Positions 44,931 through 55,934 of a DNA stretch of 64,000 nucleotides are shown piece by piece. Source of the stretch: Nonomuraea harbinensis (GTDB taxonomy: Bacteria > Actinomycetota > Actinomycetes > Streptosporangiales > Streptosporangiaceae); NCBI RefSeq assembly GCF_019396385.1, contig NZ_JAHKRN010000007.1, positions 1 through 64,000 on the forward strand, given 5' to 3'. The notes under the pieces are model-generated. The model did no database searches. It was not told the origin of the DNA and worked only from the letters and a program-made list of their open reading frames with translations. The position numbers and the translations under genes were made by a program. The number at the start of each line of letters is the position of its first letter. Positions within the stretch are counted from its first letter, which is position 1.

Positions 44931-46139
44931 CTACTGAACCGGCGTCCCACCCCGCCAGACGCGGCGCGGCTTGAGGCCGAAGGACCAGGCGAAGGCGCCC
45001 TCGTGGTCGGCGTCCCACTGGACGATGTCGGCGAGCCGTCCCGGCTGCAGCACCCCTCGGTCGGGAGCGCCGAGAACGGTCGCGCCGCCCAGCGTCGCCG
45101 CGCGCAGCGCGTCGTTGACGCTCATCCCGAACGCCGACACCGCCATCGCGATGACCAGCGACATCGAGGTGATGCCGCAGTAGCCGGGGTTGTGGTCGCT
45201 GCCGAGCGCGATCTGCACGCCGTGCTTGATCATCTGGCGGACCGGCGGCAGGTGGCCGCGCTGGAGGGCGGTGGCGGGGCAGACGACGGCGGGCACCCCG
45301 TAGCGGGACATGATCGCGATGTCCTCTTCGGACATGTGGTGCAGGCCGTCGGCGGAGGCGCAGCCGAGCTCGGCGGCGAGCTGCACGGCGCCGCGGCGGC
45401 TGAAGAGGCCGGCGTGGATGCGCGGCAGCAGGCCGACGTTGCGGCCCGAGGCGAGCACCCAGCGGGACTCCTCGGTGGTGAAGTGGCCCTCGTCGCAGTA
45501 GACGTCGACGCTGTCGGCGCCGGCCGCGGCCGCGTCGGCGCACCAGGCGCCCACGGCCTCGACGTATTCGCGCTGGCGGCCGAAGTATTCGGGAGGCACG
45601 ACGTGCGCCGCGAGGAAGGTGACGTGCACCCGCGGCATCATCGGCTCCTTCTCCAGCTCGCGCAGGAGCCGCACGTCGGCCAGCTCGCCGTCGCGGGTGA
45701 GGTGGTAGCCGGTCTTGGCCTCGACGGTGGTGGTGCCGTTGAGCAGCCAGCCGCGCAGCCGCTCGCGCACGCCGTTGCAGAGCGTCCACGGGTCGGTGCC
45801 GCGCGTCACGGTGACGGTCGAGCCCACGCCGCCGCCCGCGGCGGTGATCGACGCGGAGGTCGAACCGCCGGTGCGGATGGCCAGCTCGGCGTAGCGGTTG
45901 CCGGCGTAGACGGGATGGGTGTGGGCGTCGATGAGGCCTGGGGTGACGAGCGCGCCGCTCAGGTTTTCGACGTGGTCGACGTCGACGATGTCGTCGACGA
46001 CGCCGGGGACGCTCTGCGGCAGGTCAGGCGCCCGGCCGACCCACGCGATGCGGTCGTTGTGCACGAGGATGGCGGCGTTGCTGAGGACCTCGTTGCCGGT
46101 CCACAGGCGGCCGATGTTGGTCAGCAACCGAACGGTCAC
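44931..46139 (-). CDS. hutI: Imidazolonepropionase
   Basis: 402 residues from GTG 46139. HutI hydrolyses 4-imidazolone-5-propanoate to N-formimino-glutamate in histidine breakdown. The metal site is DAHTHPVYAGNR, and HVTFLAAHVVPPEY, VYCDEGHF and ALGSDHNPGYC are further active-site motifs. No other hut gene is adjacent in the window. It is 13 bp ahead of degV, so the two are likely co-transcribed. Confidence 0.95.
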   Translation of the reverse strand: MTVRLLTNIGRLWTGNEVLSNAAILVHNDRIAWVGRAPDLPQSVPGVVDDIVDVDHVENLSGALVTPGLIDAHTHPVYAGNRYAELAIRTGGSTSASITAAGGGVGSTVTVTRGTDPWTLCNGVRERLRGWLLNGTTTVEAKTGYHLTRDGELADVRLLRELEKEPMMPRVHVTFLAAHVVPPEYFGRQREYVEAVGAWCADAAAAGADSVDVYCDEGHFTTEESRWVLASGRNVGLLPRIHAGLFSRRGAVQLAAELGCASADGLHHMSEEDIAIMSRYGVPAVVCPATALQRGHLPPVRQMIKHGVQIALGSDHNPGYCGITSMSLVIAMAVSAFGMSVNDALRAATLGGATVLGAPDRGVLQPGRLADIVQWDADHEGAFAWSFGLKPRRVWRGGTPVQ

Positions 46140-46264
46140 CGCATCACCGCCCCACGCGGGAGCAGCACGCAGCGCACGGCCTCCGCCGCGCCCACTGAGT
46201 CCGCTCCGGGTCCGGACGACATGGGGTCTCCTGCTCTCATCCGCAATGCTGTAGCGGTGACCGT

Positions 46265-46289
46265 ATCGCCGGACTCATGATCCGGCGAT
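46265..46289. promoter_or_regulatory. Inverted repeat upstream of hutI, candidate operator
   Basis: ATCGCCGGA (46265-46273) and its exact reverse complement (46281-46289) are separated by 7 bp, 126 bp upstream of the hutI start. The rest of the 46140-46542 gap shows no gene. Confidence 0.4.
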
Positions 46290-46497
46290 TTCAGTTCAGT
46301 TACGTTATTTCACAAGCGGGCTTGCTGTACAGGGTTATCCGGAAGAAAGCCCACTCATCCCAGACGCCACACCCTCAACCACAGGCCCCCGCGTGCTCCA
46401 TCGTGCGCAGCAGCCGTCATCCCTTAACCCGTGTCATTAAGCCGAAAGGCTCGGCTAATCCTAGCAATCCCAGCGTTGCGGGACCACTGCCGCGTTT

Positions 46498-46532
46498 GGG
46501 CAGCCCTGGCCACTTTGTGACCAGAGCTGCCC
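46498..46532 (-). terminator. hflX terminator hairpin
   Basis: GGGCAGC (46498-46504) pairs with GCTGCCC (46526-46532), with an inner CTGG/CCAG and CAC/GTG stem. It lies 10 bp beyond the hflX stop. Confidence 0.6.
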
Positions 46533-46542
46533 TCGCGTGCCG

Positions 46543-47988
46543 TTAAGAGACTCGTTCGACCGGCTTGCCTACGCGCATCAGCTCCTGGTAGAGGCTCGGC
46601 AGCACGCGGGCGTGCAGGATGGTGCCCTCCTCGACGTGGTCCACCGAGAGCACCTCGCCCTCCTTGTGGGCCCGCGAGATCAGGTCGCCCCGGTCGTACG
46701 GGACGAGCAGCGCGACCTCGTGGTCGAGCCGCGGCAGGCTGCGCTCGATGAGGGCCAGCAGTTCGGGGATGCCGGCGCCGGTGCGGGCGGACACCACGAC
46801 GCTGTCGCGCTCGCGTCGCGCCAGGCGGTCGAGCACCTCCTGGTCGGCCGCGTCGGCCTTGTTGATCACCACGATCTCCGGCAGGTCGGACGCGCCCTCG
46901 ATGGTCCCGAAGACCTCGCGCACGGCGGCGAGCTGGCCCTCGGGGTCGGGGTGCGAGCCGTCGACCACGTGGAGGATCAGGTCGGCGTCGCCGACCTCCT
47001 CCAGCGTCGACCGGAACGCCTCGACGAGCTGGGTCGGCAGGTGACGGACGAACCCGACGGTGTCGGCGATCGTGAACAGCCTGCCCTCGGGCGTGCGCGA
47101 GCGGCGCACGGTCGGGTCGAGGGTGGCGAACAGCGCGTCCTCCACCAGCACGCCCGCCCCGGTGATCCGGTTGAGCAGCGAGGACTTGCCCGCGTTGGTG
47201 TAGCCGGCGATGGCGACCGCGGGCACCTCGCGCTGCTGGCGGCGCTGGCGCATGGTGTCGCGGGAGGTGGACATGCCCTTGATCTGGCGGCGCAGCTTCG
47301 ACATCCGCTCGCGGATGCGGCGGCGGTCCAGCTCGATCTTGGTCTCACCGGGGCCGCGTCCGCCGATGCCGACGCCGCCGGCCGCCCGGCCGCCGACCTG
47401 GCGGGACAGGTTGCCGCCCCAGCCGCGCAGGCGCGGCAGGAGGTACTGGAGCTGGGCGAGCTCGACCTGGGCCTTGCCCTCCCGGCTCTTCGCGTGCTGG
47501 GCGAAGATGTCGAGGATCAGCGCCGTACGGTCGATCACCTTCACCTTGACGATGTCTTCGAGCTGGCGGAGCTGGCCAGGGCTCAGTTCGCCGTCGCAGA
47601 TCACCGTGTCGGCGCCGGTCGACTCGACCACGTCACGCAGCTCCAGCGCCTTGCCGGAGCCGATGTAGGTGGAGGGGTCGGCGAACTTGCGGCGCTGGAT
47701 CAGGCCTTCGAGGACCTGGGAACCCGCGGTCTCGGCCAGGAGCTTCAGCTCCTGGAGCGAGTTCTCCGCGTCCTCGACCGTGCCCGAGGTCCAGACCCCG
47801 ACCAGGACGACCCGCTCGAGTCGCAGCTGCCGGTACTCGACCTCGGAAATGTCTTGAAGTTCAGTGGAGAGGCCTGCGACGCGCCGTAGCGCCTGGCGCT
47901 CCTCGAGGTCCATCTCGCCGGTCTCGTACTCTTCGATCGCGGGGTTTTCGTGCATTCGTGTCATCTCTAATAGGAAACGTCTGGACAC
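46543..47988 (-). CDS. hflX: GTPase HflX
   Basis: 481 residues from GTG 47988; ATG 47964 (MTRMHENP) is an alternative. HflX splits stalled or hibernating 70S ribosomes. The N-terminal domain contains LKLLAETAGSQVLEGLIQRR and the HflX-specific GGRGPGETKIELDRRRI. G motifs are GYTNAGKSS, DTVGFVRHLP and NKAD. It is transcribed alone, with a terminator hairpin just past the stop. Confidence 0.96.
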   Translation of the reverse strand: MSRRFLLEMTRMHENPAIEEYETGEMDLEERQALRRVAGLSTELQDISEVEYRQLRLERVVLVGVWTSGTVEDAENSLQELKLLAETAGSQVLEGLIQRRKFADPSTYIGSGKALELRDVVESTGADTVICDGELSPGQLRQLEDIVKVKVIDRTALILDIFAQHAKSREGKAQVELAQLQYLLPRLRGWGGNLSRQVGGRAAGGVGIGGRGPGETKIELDRRRIRERMSKLRRQIKGMSTSRDTMRQRRQQREVPAVAIAGYTNAGKSSLLNRITGAGVLVEDALFATLDPTVRRSRTPEGRLFTIADTVGFVRHLPTQLVEAFRSTLEEVGDADLILHVVDGSHPDPEGQLAAVREVFGTIEGASDLPEIVVINKADAADQEVLDRLARRERDSVVVSARTGAGIPELLALIERSLPRLDHEVALLVPYDRGDLISRAHKEGEVLSVDHVEEGTILHARVLPSLYQELMRVGKPVERVS

Positions 47989-48038
47989 CTCGGTGTCTTC
48001 CCCGATCGTGGCACGACATCCTCACCGCCAACACCTGA

Positions 48039-48743
48039 TTATTGCGGCAACACGCTGACGTCGCCCGATCCGGCGCTGACCTTGATCTTGCGAGGCGCGT
48101 TCCGCTCGTCGCGGACCGAGACCGTGGTGTCGCCGCTGCCGACGTCGGCGCTCACGTCGTAGCCCTCGTCGGGGACGCGCAGGATGACGCTGCCCGAGCC
48201 CGTCTCCACCTCGGCGCTGTCCGGCGCGGCCGCGTACTCGAGCTCGATGTCGCCCGAGCCCAGCTCGGCGACGACCGTCTTGCCCGTCAGGCCGGAGGCG
48301 TCGACCGTGCCGGAGCCGGAGCTCACGGTGAGCGGCCCCGACAGCGCCCTGAGCGTGATGTCGCCGGAGCCGGCCTCGGTGGTGACCTGGAGGCCCTTCG
48401 GCACCTCGATCTTGTAGTTGACGCCGCAGTTGCCGGCGACCAGCCTCGGGCAGTCGTACTTGATCACAAGCGTGTCGCCGTTGACCGTGTGCTCGGTCGT
48501 CGGCTTCTCGCCGCGCCACTGGATGGTCTCGTCGACCTTCACCGTGCCGCGATCCGTCTCGGTGATCTCGGTGTCGCCGGAGCCGTTGCGCACCTCCAGC
48601 TTGGTGACCTTCTCCGCGACCTCGTACGAGACGGAGTCCTGCTCGGTGGGCCCGGCGATGCCCGTCAGGCCGCATCCCGTCAGGCCGCCGGTCAGCAACG
48701 CGGCCGAGGCCAGCAGGCCGCCCGCGATCACAAGTCTCTTCAT
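48039..48743 (-). CDS. DUF4097 beta-repeat lipoprotein
   Basis: 234 residues from ATG 48743 behind GGGGG. The signal ends in the lipobox LTGC. The mature part is a DUF4097 (head GIN-like) beta-helix with repeated GSGD/GSG turns (RNGSGDTEI, EAGSGDITL, ELGSGDIEL, DVGSGDTTV, SAGSGDVSV). It is anchored outside the membrane. Its function is not known; proteins of this type often accompany PspC-like stress regulators, not seen here. Confidence 0.88.
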   Translation of the reverse strand: MKRLVIAGGLLASAALLTGGLTGCGLTGIAGPTEQDSVSYEVAEKVTKLEVRNGSGDTEITETDRGTVKVDETIQWRGEKPTTEHTVNGDTLVIKYDCPRLVAGNCGVNYKIEVPKGLQVTTEAGSGDITLRALSGPLTVSSGSGTVDASGLTGKTVVAELGSGDIELEYAAAPDSAEVETGSGSVILRVPDEGYDVSADVGSGDTTVSVRDERNAPRKIKVSAGSGDVSVLPQ

Positions 48744-48862
48744 GCCCCCGATCCTTCCGCGCGTGGCACCCCCACGCATCGGGGATGCCCCCGAAGGCGT
48801 CCCCGGCTTTGACCCTCGGAACCCGGATGGCGTAGCTTCCCTTCCATAATCCAGAAGCAGTT

Positions 48863-48877
48863 TTCCACGAAGCGGAA
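48863..48877. promoter_or_regulatory. Candidate IclR-type operator upstream of aceB
   Basis: TTCCACGAAGCGGAA is an imperfect 15-bp palindrome (TTCC-x-C / G-x-GGAA) that ends 12 bp before the aceB ATG. Position and symmetry suit repression by one of the IclR proteins encoded downstream. Confidence 0.4.
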
Positions 48878-48889
48878 AGAGATCGCACC

Positions 48890-50467
<1,578 letters not shown>

Positions 50468-50517
50468 ATGCCGCCATATATTTGCACTATAGGGAGGCCG
50501 AGTTCGCTGGAGGCGCC

Positions 50518-51957
50518 ATGCTGGACACGCTGACGGCGGCGCTGCGCGAGGTGCTGCCCGCCGACGCGGTGATAACAGACCCCGTCCGGCTGCGTACCTA
50601 CGAGTGTGACGGTCTCACCTATCACCGGGCCACGCCGGGCGTGGCCGTGCTCCCCGACACCGCCGAGCAGGTGGCGGCCGTGGTCAGGCTGTGCAACGAG
50701 TTCGCGGTGCCCTTCGTGGCCCGCGGCTCGGGCACTGGCCTGTCGGGCGGCGCGCTGCCCCGCGAGGACGGGGTGCTCGTCGTCACCTCCAGGATGCGCC
50801 GCGTCCTGGAGGTCGACCTGCCGAACCGCCGGGCGGTCGTCGAGCCGGGGGTCACCAACCTGGCGATCACCGAGGCGGTGCGCGACCAGGGCTACTACTA
50901 CGCGCCCGACCCGTCCAGCCAGCAGATCTGCTCGATCGGCGGCAACGTGGCGGAGAACTCCGGCGGCGCCCACTGCCTCAAGTACGGCTTCACCGTCAAC
51001 CACGTCGAGGCCTGCGAGATCGTCACCCCCGACGGTGACCTGGTGACGCTGGACCGGATGGACCCCGGCTACGACCTGCTGGGCGCGTTCATCGGCTCGG
51101 AGGGCACCCTCGGCATCGCCACGAAGATCACGGTACGGCTGAGCCGCGCGCCCGAGTCGGTCACCACCGTGCTGGCCGCCTTCGAGAACATCGAGCAGGG
51201 CGGCAGGGCGGTGTCGGCCATCATCGGGGCCGGCATCGTGCCCGCGGCGATCGAGATGATGGACGCGCTGGCCATCGAGGCCGCCGAGGCGGCGGTGGCC
51301 TGCGACTACCCGCGTGGCGCGGGCGCCGTGCTGATCGTCGAGCTGGACGGCCCGTCGGCCGAGGTCGAGCTCCAGTTCGCGCGGCTCAAGGAGATCTGCG
51401 CGGGCGCGTTCGAGCTGCGGGTGGCGGCGGGCCAGGAGGAGCGGGCGGCGATCTGGAAGGGCCGCAAGTCGGCGTTCGCCGCCGTCGGCCGGATCAGCCC
51501 GGCCTACATCGTGCAGGACGGCGTGGTGCCGCGCACCGCGCTGCCGCGCGTGCTGGCCGAGATCGACCGGCTGTCGGCCGAGCACCGCATCAGGGTGGCG
51601 AACGTGTTCCACGCCGGCGACGGCAACCTGCACCCGCTGGTGCTGTTCGACGACGCCGAGCCGGGCGCCGGCGAGCGCGCGGAGACGGTGTCGGGCGCGA
51701 TCCTGGACCTGTGCATCGAACACGGCGGCTCCATCACCGGCGAGCACGGGGTGGGCGTCGACAAGGCGAGATACATGCCGCGCATGTTCACCGACGACGA
51801 CCTCGACACCATGCAGCTCGTACGGTGCGCGTTCGACCCCCGGGGCCTGTCGAACCCCGGCAAGGTGTTCCCCACGCCGCGGCTGTGCGGTGAGGTGCCC
51901 GGGGTGCGCAAGGGCGCGCACCCGCTGGTGGAGTCCGGGAAGGCGGAGCAGTTCTGA
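50518..51957 (+). CDS. glcD: Glycolate oxidase subunit GlcD
   Basis: 479 residues from ATG 50518 with GGAGG four bases upstream. This FAD-linked oxidase subunit turns glycolate (or D-lactate) into glyoxylate. The FAD-binding PP-loop has VARGSGTGLSGGALP and CSIGGNVAENSGGAHCLKYG. The cap and C-terminal part contain NVFHAGDGNLHPLVLF and ITGEHGVGVDK. It is joined to glcE by TGATG. Together with aceB it forms a glycolate-to-malate route. Confidence 0.93.
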   Translation: MLDTLTAALREVLPADAVITDPVRLRTYECDGLTYHRATPGVAVLPDTAEQVAAVVRLCNEFAVPFVARGSGTGLSGGALPREDGVLVVTSRMRRVLEVDLPNRRAVVEPGVTNLAITEAVRDQGYYYAPDPSSQQICSIGGNVAENSGGAHCLKYGFTVNHVEACEIVTPDGDLVTLDRMDPGYDLLGAFIGSEGTLGIATKITVRLSRAPESVTTVLAAFENIEQGGRAVSAIIGAGIVPAAIEMMDALAIEAAEAAVACDYPRGAGAVLIVELDGPSAEVELQFARLKEICAGAFELRVAAGQEERAAIWKGRKSAFAAVGRISPAYIVQDGVVPRTALPRVLAEIDRLSAEHRIRVANVFHAGDGNLHPLVLFDDAEPGAGERAETVSGAILDLCIEHGGSITGEHGVGVDKARYMPRMFTDDDLDTMQLVRCAFDPRGLSNPGKVFPTPRLCGEVPGVRKGAHPLVESGKAEQF

Positions 51958-53177
51958 TGCTCTCAGAGGATCTGACCGGGGTGACGGTCAGGGAGGCCGG
52001 GCCGGAAGACGCCGTGTGCGGGGTGACGCCGCGCTGGGTGGCGCTGCCCGAGACGGTCGAGGAGGTGTCGGCCCTGATGCGCGCGTGCGCGGACCGCGAC
52101 CTCGCGGTCGTGCCCGCGGGCGGCGGCACCAAGCTGCACTGGGGCCCGCCGCCGGAGCGGCTGGACGTGCTGCTCGACCTGTGCTGCATGAACGAGATCG
52201 TCGAGCACGCGGCCGGCGATCTGGTGGTGCGCGCCCAGGCCGGGGTGACCATGGACGCGCTCGCGGCGGCGCTCGCCGGCAGCGGCCAGGAGCTCGCTCT
52301 CGACGTTCCGTTCACCGAAGGCACCACGATCGGTGGTACGCTCGCCGCCGCGGTCGCGGGGCCGCGCGCCTTCCGCTATGGCACGGCCCGCGACCTGCTT
52401 ATCGGCATCACCGTCGTGCTGCCCGACGGCACCGTCGCGCGCTCGGGCGGCAAGGTCGTCAAGAACGTCGCCGGTTATGACCTGGGCAAACTGTTCACCG
52501 GCTCGTTCGGCACGCTCGGCGTGATCGCCGAGGCCACCTTCCGGCTCCACCCGCTGCCCGCCGACCGGCGCTGGATCGTGGCGGTGATCGAACCTCCCCA
52601 GGTGTCGGAGCGCGGGCCGTGCCAGGTGAGCGAGCTGGCCGCGATGCTGGCCGCCGCCCAGGAGGAGCCGAGCGCCGTCGAGCTCGACTGGCCGCACGGG
52701 CAGGGGCCGATCTGGATGACCGTGCTCGTCGAGGGCGCGGCGGCGGAGGAGCGGGCCCGGGCGCTGGCGGAGCGGATGGGCGAGCCGGTGACCGGGGTGC
52801 GCGACGAGCCGCCGCCGCAGTGGGGGCTGATCGCCGACGACGACCTGCTGGCCGAGGTGCGCTTCCCGCCGGCCGCGCTGACCGAGGTGCTCGACGCGGT
52901 GCACTACAGCGGCTTCTCGCTGCGCGGGTCCGCGGTGACCGGCCGGATCTGGCTGGAGCTGTGGGGCGAGGAGGACGAGGAGAAGGTCTCCGGCGCGGTG
53001 GACGCGCTGCGCGACCGGCTGGAGCCCTGCGGGGCCCGGCTCGTCGTGCACGCGACCCCGTACGAGAGCGTCCAGCGGTGGGGGCGCGTCGGCGCGCTAC
53101 CGCTGATGCGGCGGGTGAAGGAACGGTTCGACCCGGGGCGAAGGATGTCTCCCGGCCGGTTCGTGGGAGGCATCTGA
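51957..53177 (+). CDS. glcE: Glycolate oxidase subunit GlcE
   Basis: 406 residues, a second FAD-binding type 4 subunit, somewhat longer than enteric GlcE. Motifs are VVPAGGGTKLHWG, FTEGTTIGGTLAAAVAGP and GKVVKNVAGYDLGKLFTGSFGT. The C-terminal region has the usual PERFDPGR-like segment as KERFDPGRRMSPGRF. It is coupled on both sides by TGATG, so D, E and F are made in step. Confidence 0.9.
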   Translation: MLSEDLTGVTVREAGPEDAVCGVTPRWVALPETVEEVSALMRACADRDLAVVPAGGGTKLHWGPPPERLDVLLDLCCMNEIVEHAAGDLVVRAQAGVTMDALAAALAGSGQELALDVPFTEGTTIGGTLAAAVAGPRAFRYGTARDLLIGITVVLPDGTVARSGGKVVKNVAGYDLGKLFTGSFGTLGVIAEATFRLHPLPADRRWIVAVIEPPQVSERGPCQVSELAAMLAAAQEEPSAVELDWPHGQGPIWMTVLVEGAAAEERARALAERMGEPVTGVRDEPPPQWGLIADDDLLAEVRFPPAALTEVLDAVHYSGFSLRGSAVTGRIWLELWGEEDEEKVSGAVDALRDRLEPCGARLVVHATPYESVQRWGRVGALPLMRRVKERFDPGRRMSPGRFVGGI

Positions 53178-54379
53178 TGGACCCCGACCTGATCGGCGAC
53201 TGCGTGCACTGCGGGTTCTGCCTGCCGACGTGCCCCACGTACGTGCTGTGGGGCGAGGAGATGGACTCCCCGCGCGGCCGCATCCACCTGATGAAGCAGC
53301 ACGTGGAGGGCACTCCTGTGACGCCGGAGATGGCCGGCCACTTCGACGCCTGCCTGGGCTGCATGGCGTGTGTGACCGCCTGCCCTTCCGGTGTCCGCTA
53401 CGACCGGCTGATCGAGCAGACCAGGGCCGAGGTCGAGCGGGCGCACGAGCGCGACCCCCAGGAGCGGGCGGTGCGCGGCCTGGTGTTCGGGCTGTTCCCG
53501 TATCCGCGCAGGCTGCGGCTGACGCGGCCCGGCACGGGGCTGGTCCGGCGGCTGGCGCCGTTCCTGGAACGGGCGCATCCGAGCCTGGGCGCGATGGCGG
53601 CGCTGGCGCCCGAGGTGCGGCGGCGGCAGCGGCTGCCCCGGCTGGTGCGGGCCAGAGGTCCGCGCCGGGCCGTGGTCGGCATGCTGACCGGGTGCGTGCA
53701 GGGCGAGTTCTTCCCGCAGGTCAACGCGGCCACCGCGCGGGTGCTCGCGCTGGAGGGCTGCGACGTGCTGATCCCCGCGGGGCAGGGCTGCTGCGGCGCG
53801 CTGAGCGTGCACGCCGGACGCGAGGACCAGGCCAGGCGGCTGGCCCGCCGCACGGTCCGTGCCTTCCGCAGGGCGGGCGTCGAGGTCGTGGTGGTCAACG
53901 CCGCCGGGTGCGGCTCGTCCATGAAGGAGTACGGGGAGCTGCTCGGCGAGGAGCCGGGCTTCCGGGTGATGGACCTGTCGGAGTTCCTGGTCGAGCTGGG
54001 CCCGGTGGCCGAGCGGCGCCCGCTGCCGCTGACCGTGGCCTACCACGACGCGTGCCATCTGGCGCACGCCCAGGGCGTCCGGTCGCAGCCGCGCGAGCTG
54101 CTGCGCGGCATCCCCGGGCTGGAGCTGCGCGAGGTGCCCGACTCGGCGATCTGCTGCGGCTCGGCCGGCACCTACAACATCTTCCAGCCCGAGGCGGCCC
54201 GCGACCTCGGCGACCTCAAGGCCAAGGCCGTCGGCTCCACCGGGGCCGGGCTGCTGGTGTCGGCCAACCCCGGCTGCACCATGCAGATCGCCGCCGCGAT
54301 GCGCCGCCAGGGAGCGGAGATCAAGGTGGCGCACACCGCCGAGGTGCTGGACGCGTCGCTGCGCGGGGTCACCCTGTGA
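53177..54379 (+). CDS. glcF: Glycolate oxidase iron-sulfur subunit GlcF
   Basis: 400 residues. Two ferredoxin-type 4Fe-4S motifs are at the N-terminus: CVHCGFCLPTCP and CLGCMACVTACP. Two CCG domains follow (GQGCCGALSVHAGRE and SAICCGSAGTYN), the form shared with heterodisulfide reductase and succinate-type oxidoreductases. It passes electrons from GlcDE to the membrane quinone pool. Its stop overlaps the downstream iclR. Confidence 0.94.
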   Translation: MDPDLIGDCVHCGFCLPTCPTYVLWGEEMDSPRGRIHLMKQHVEGTPVTPEMAGHFDACLGCMACVTACPSGVRYDRLIEQTRAEVERAHERDPQERAVRGLVFGLFPYPRRLRLTRPGTGLVRRLAPFLERAHPSLGAMAALAPEVRRRQRLPRLVRARGPRRAVVGMLTGCVQGEFFPQVNAATARVLALEGCDVLIPAGQGCCGALSVHAGREDQARRLARRTVRAFRRAGVEVVVVNAAGCGSSMKEYGELLGEEPGFRVMDLSEFLVELGPVAERRPLPLTVAYHDACHLAHAQGVRSQPRELLRGIPGLELREVPDSAICCGSAGTYNIFQPEAARDLGDLKAKAVGSTGAGLLVSANPGCTMQIAAAMRRQGAEIKVAHTAEVLDASLRGVTL

Positions 54380-55122
54380 GCGTGCAGTCGGTCGAGCGGG
54401 CGCTCGACGTGCTGGAGGCGCTGGCCGAGCAGGGCGGTGAGGCGAGCCTGTCGGAGATCGCCGCCCGCACCGGCCTGCCGTACGGGACCATCCACCGGCT
54501 GCTGCAGACCCTGCTGTCGCGCGGCTACGTGCGCCAGGAGTCCGACCGCCGCTACGCGCTGGGCGGCGGGCTGGTGCGGCTCGGCGGCGTGGCCGAGGGC
54601 ATGGTCGGCGTGTGGGCGCAGCCGCACCTGACGCGGATGGTGGAGCTGTCGGGCGAGACGGCCAACCTGGCGGTGCTCGAAGGCGACTTCATCGTCTACG
54701 TGGCGCAGGTGCCGTCGCCGCGCAGGCTGCGGATGTTCGCCGAGGTCGGCAGGAGGGTGCTGCCGCACAGCACGGCGGTGGGCAAGGTGCTGCTGGCGTG
54801 GCGGGCCGCCCACGACGCGGTCACGCTGCTGGAGCGCACCGGCATGCCGCGGCGGACGCCCAACACGATCACCGCCACCGGCCCCATGCTCGCCGAGTTC
54901 GACGTGGTGCGCGACCGCGGCTATGCGCTCGACCTGGGTGAGGAGGAGCTGGGCGTGCACTGCCTTGCCGTGCCGGTGCGCGACGGCGACCGGGTGGTGG
55001 CGGCCATGTCGGTGTCGGGCCCGGCCGAGCGGATCGACGCCCTGGACCGCGACGAGCTGGCCCGCGGCATGCTGAAGATCGCCGACGCCTTCGGCGCGGA
55101 GCTGAGCCCGGCCGCCGGATAG
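54376..55122 (+). CDS. IclR family regulator, likely controls the glc/aceB genes
   Basis: 248 residues from GTG 54376, overlapping glcF by GTGA. The winged helix (SLSEIAARTGLPYGTIHRLLQTL) precedes the effector domain (STAVGKVLLAW, DLGEEELGVHCLAVPV). IclR proteins of this type respond to glyoxylate, allantoin products or aromatic acids. Being the last gene of the glcDEF operon, it is most likely a local glyoxylate- or glycolate-responsive repressor. Confidence 0.88.
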   Translation: MSVQSVERALDVLEALAEQGGEASLSEIAARTGLPYGTIHRLLQTLLSRGYVRQESDRRYALGGGLVRLGGVAEGMVGVWAQPHLTRMVELSGETANLAVLEGDFIVYVAQVPSPRRLRMFAEVGRRVLPHSTAVGKVLLAWRAAHDAVTLLERTGMPRRTPNTITATGPMLAEFDVVRDRGYALDLGEEELGVHCLAVPVRDGDRVVAAMSVSGPAERIDALDRDELARGMLKIADAFGAELSPAAG

Positions 55123-55193
55123 CGCCATGGAAGCCCTGTTTTCGTCAGGGTGACGACGACTCTCGGCGCTCGGACGGACTAAGCTGTTGCGCT

Positions 55194-55931
55194 ATGAGCA
55201 ACAGCTCCGTGCAATCCGTCGACCGCGCCATCGCCATCCTGGAGATCCTGGCCCGCGAGGGCGCCACCCGCGTGACGGACCTCGCCTCGGAGCTGGAGGT
55301 GCACAAATCCACCGCGTCCCGGCTGCTCGGCGCCCTGGAGCAGGGCGGGCTGGTGGAGCAGACCGGCGACCGGGGCCGCTACCGGCTCGGCGTCGGCGTG
55401 GTCCGGCTCGCCGGCGCCGCCACCGCCCAGCTCGACCTGGCCAGGGAGAGCAGGCCGGTCTGCATGCGGCTGGCCGAGGAGGTCGGCGAGACCGTCAACA
55501 TCGCGGTGGCCCGCGACGGCGACGTGGTCAACATCAGCCAGGTGCGCGGCCCGTCCGCGATCAGCGGGCAGAGCTGGGCCGGCGCCCGCACTCCCCCGCA
55601 CGCCACCTCCAGCGGCAAGGTGCTGCTGGCGTTCGGCGCGCTGGCCGTGCCCGACGAGCTGCACCGGTTCACCCCGCTGACCATCACCGACCGGCGGCAG
55701 CTCGGGCTGGAGGAGATCGTCCGGCGCGGCTGGGCGGCCGCGGTGGAGGAGCTGGAACCGGGGCTCAACGCGGTCGCGGCGCCGGTCAGGAACATCGACG
55801 GCGCGGTCGTGGCCGCCGTGAGCGCGTCCGGGCCGTCCTTCCGCCTGACCCCGCAGCGGCTGCCTGAGGTGGGCGAGTCCGTGGCCGAGGGCGCGCGGGA
55901 GATAAGCCGGCGGCTCGGCTATTACGGTTGA
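55194..55931 (+). CDS. IclR family regulator, second copy
   Basis: 245 residues. Helix-turn-helix RVTDLASELEVHKSTASRLLGALE; effector domain with HATSSGKVLLAFG and LEPGLNAVAAPVRN. It has its own start region 71 bp after the first iclR, and the two proteins are clearly diverged. Its targets are unknown; the neighbouring glc operon is possible. DUF2277 follows within 4 bp. Confidence 0.88.
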   Translation: MSNSSVQSVDRAIAILEILAREGATRVTDLASELEVHKSTASRLLGALEQGGLVEQTGDRGRYRLGVGVVRLAGAATAQLDLARESRPVCMRLAEEVGETVNIAVARDGDVVNISQVRGPSAISGQSWAGARTPPHATSSGKVLLAFGALAVPDELHRFTPLTITDRRQLGLEEIVRRGWAAAVEELEPGLNAVAAPVRNIDGAVVAAVSASGPSFRLTPQRLPEVGESVAEGAREISRRLGYYG

Positions 55932-55934
55932 AGC

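Noticed and set aside
46277..46546. Possible 89-residue gene in the hutI-hflX gap
   Set aside because: No ribosome-binding site, atypical composition, and it covers the hflX terminator hairpin and the inverted repeat.
48809..48850. TTGACC and CATAAT upstream of aceB as a promoter
   Set aside because: The two hexamers are 30 bp apart, too far for a sigma-70 type promoter, and no other matching pair was found.
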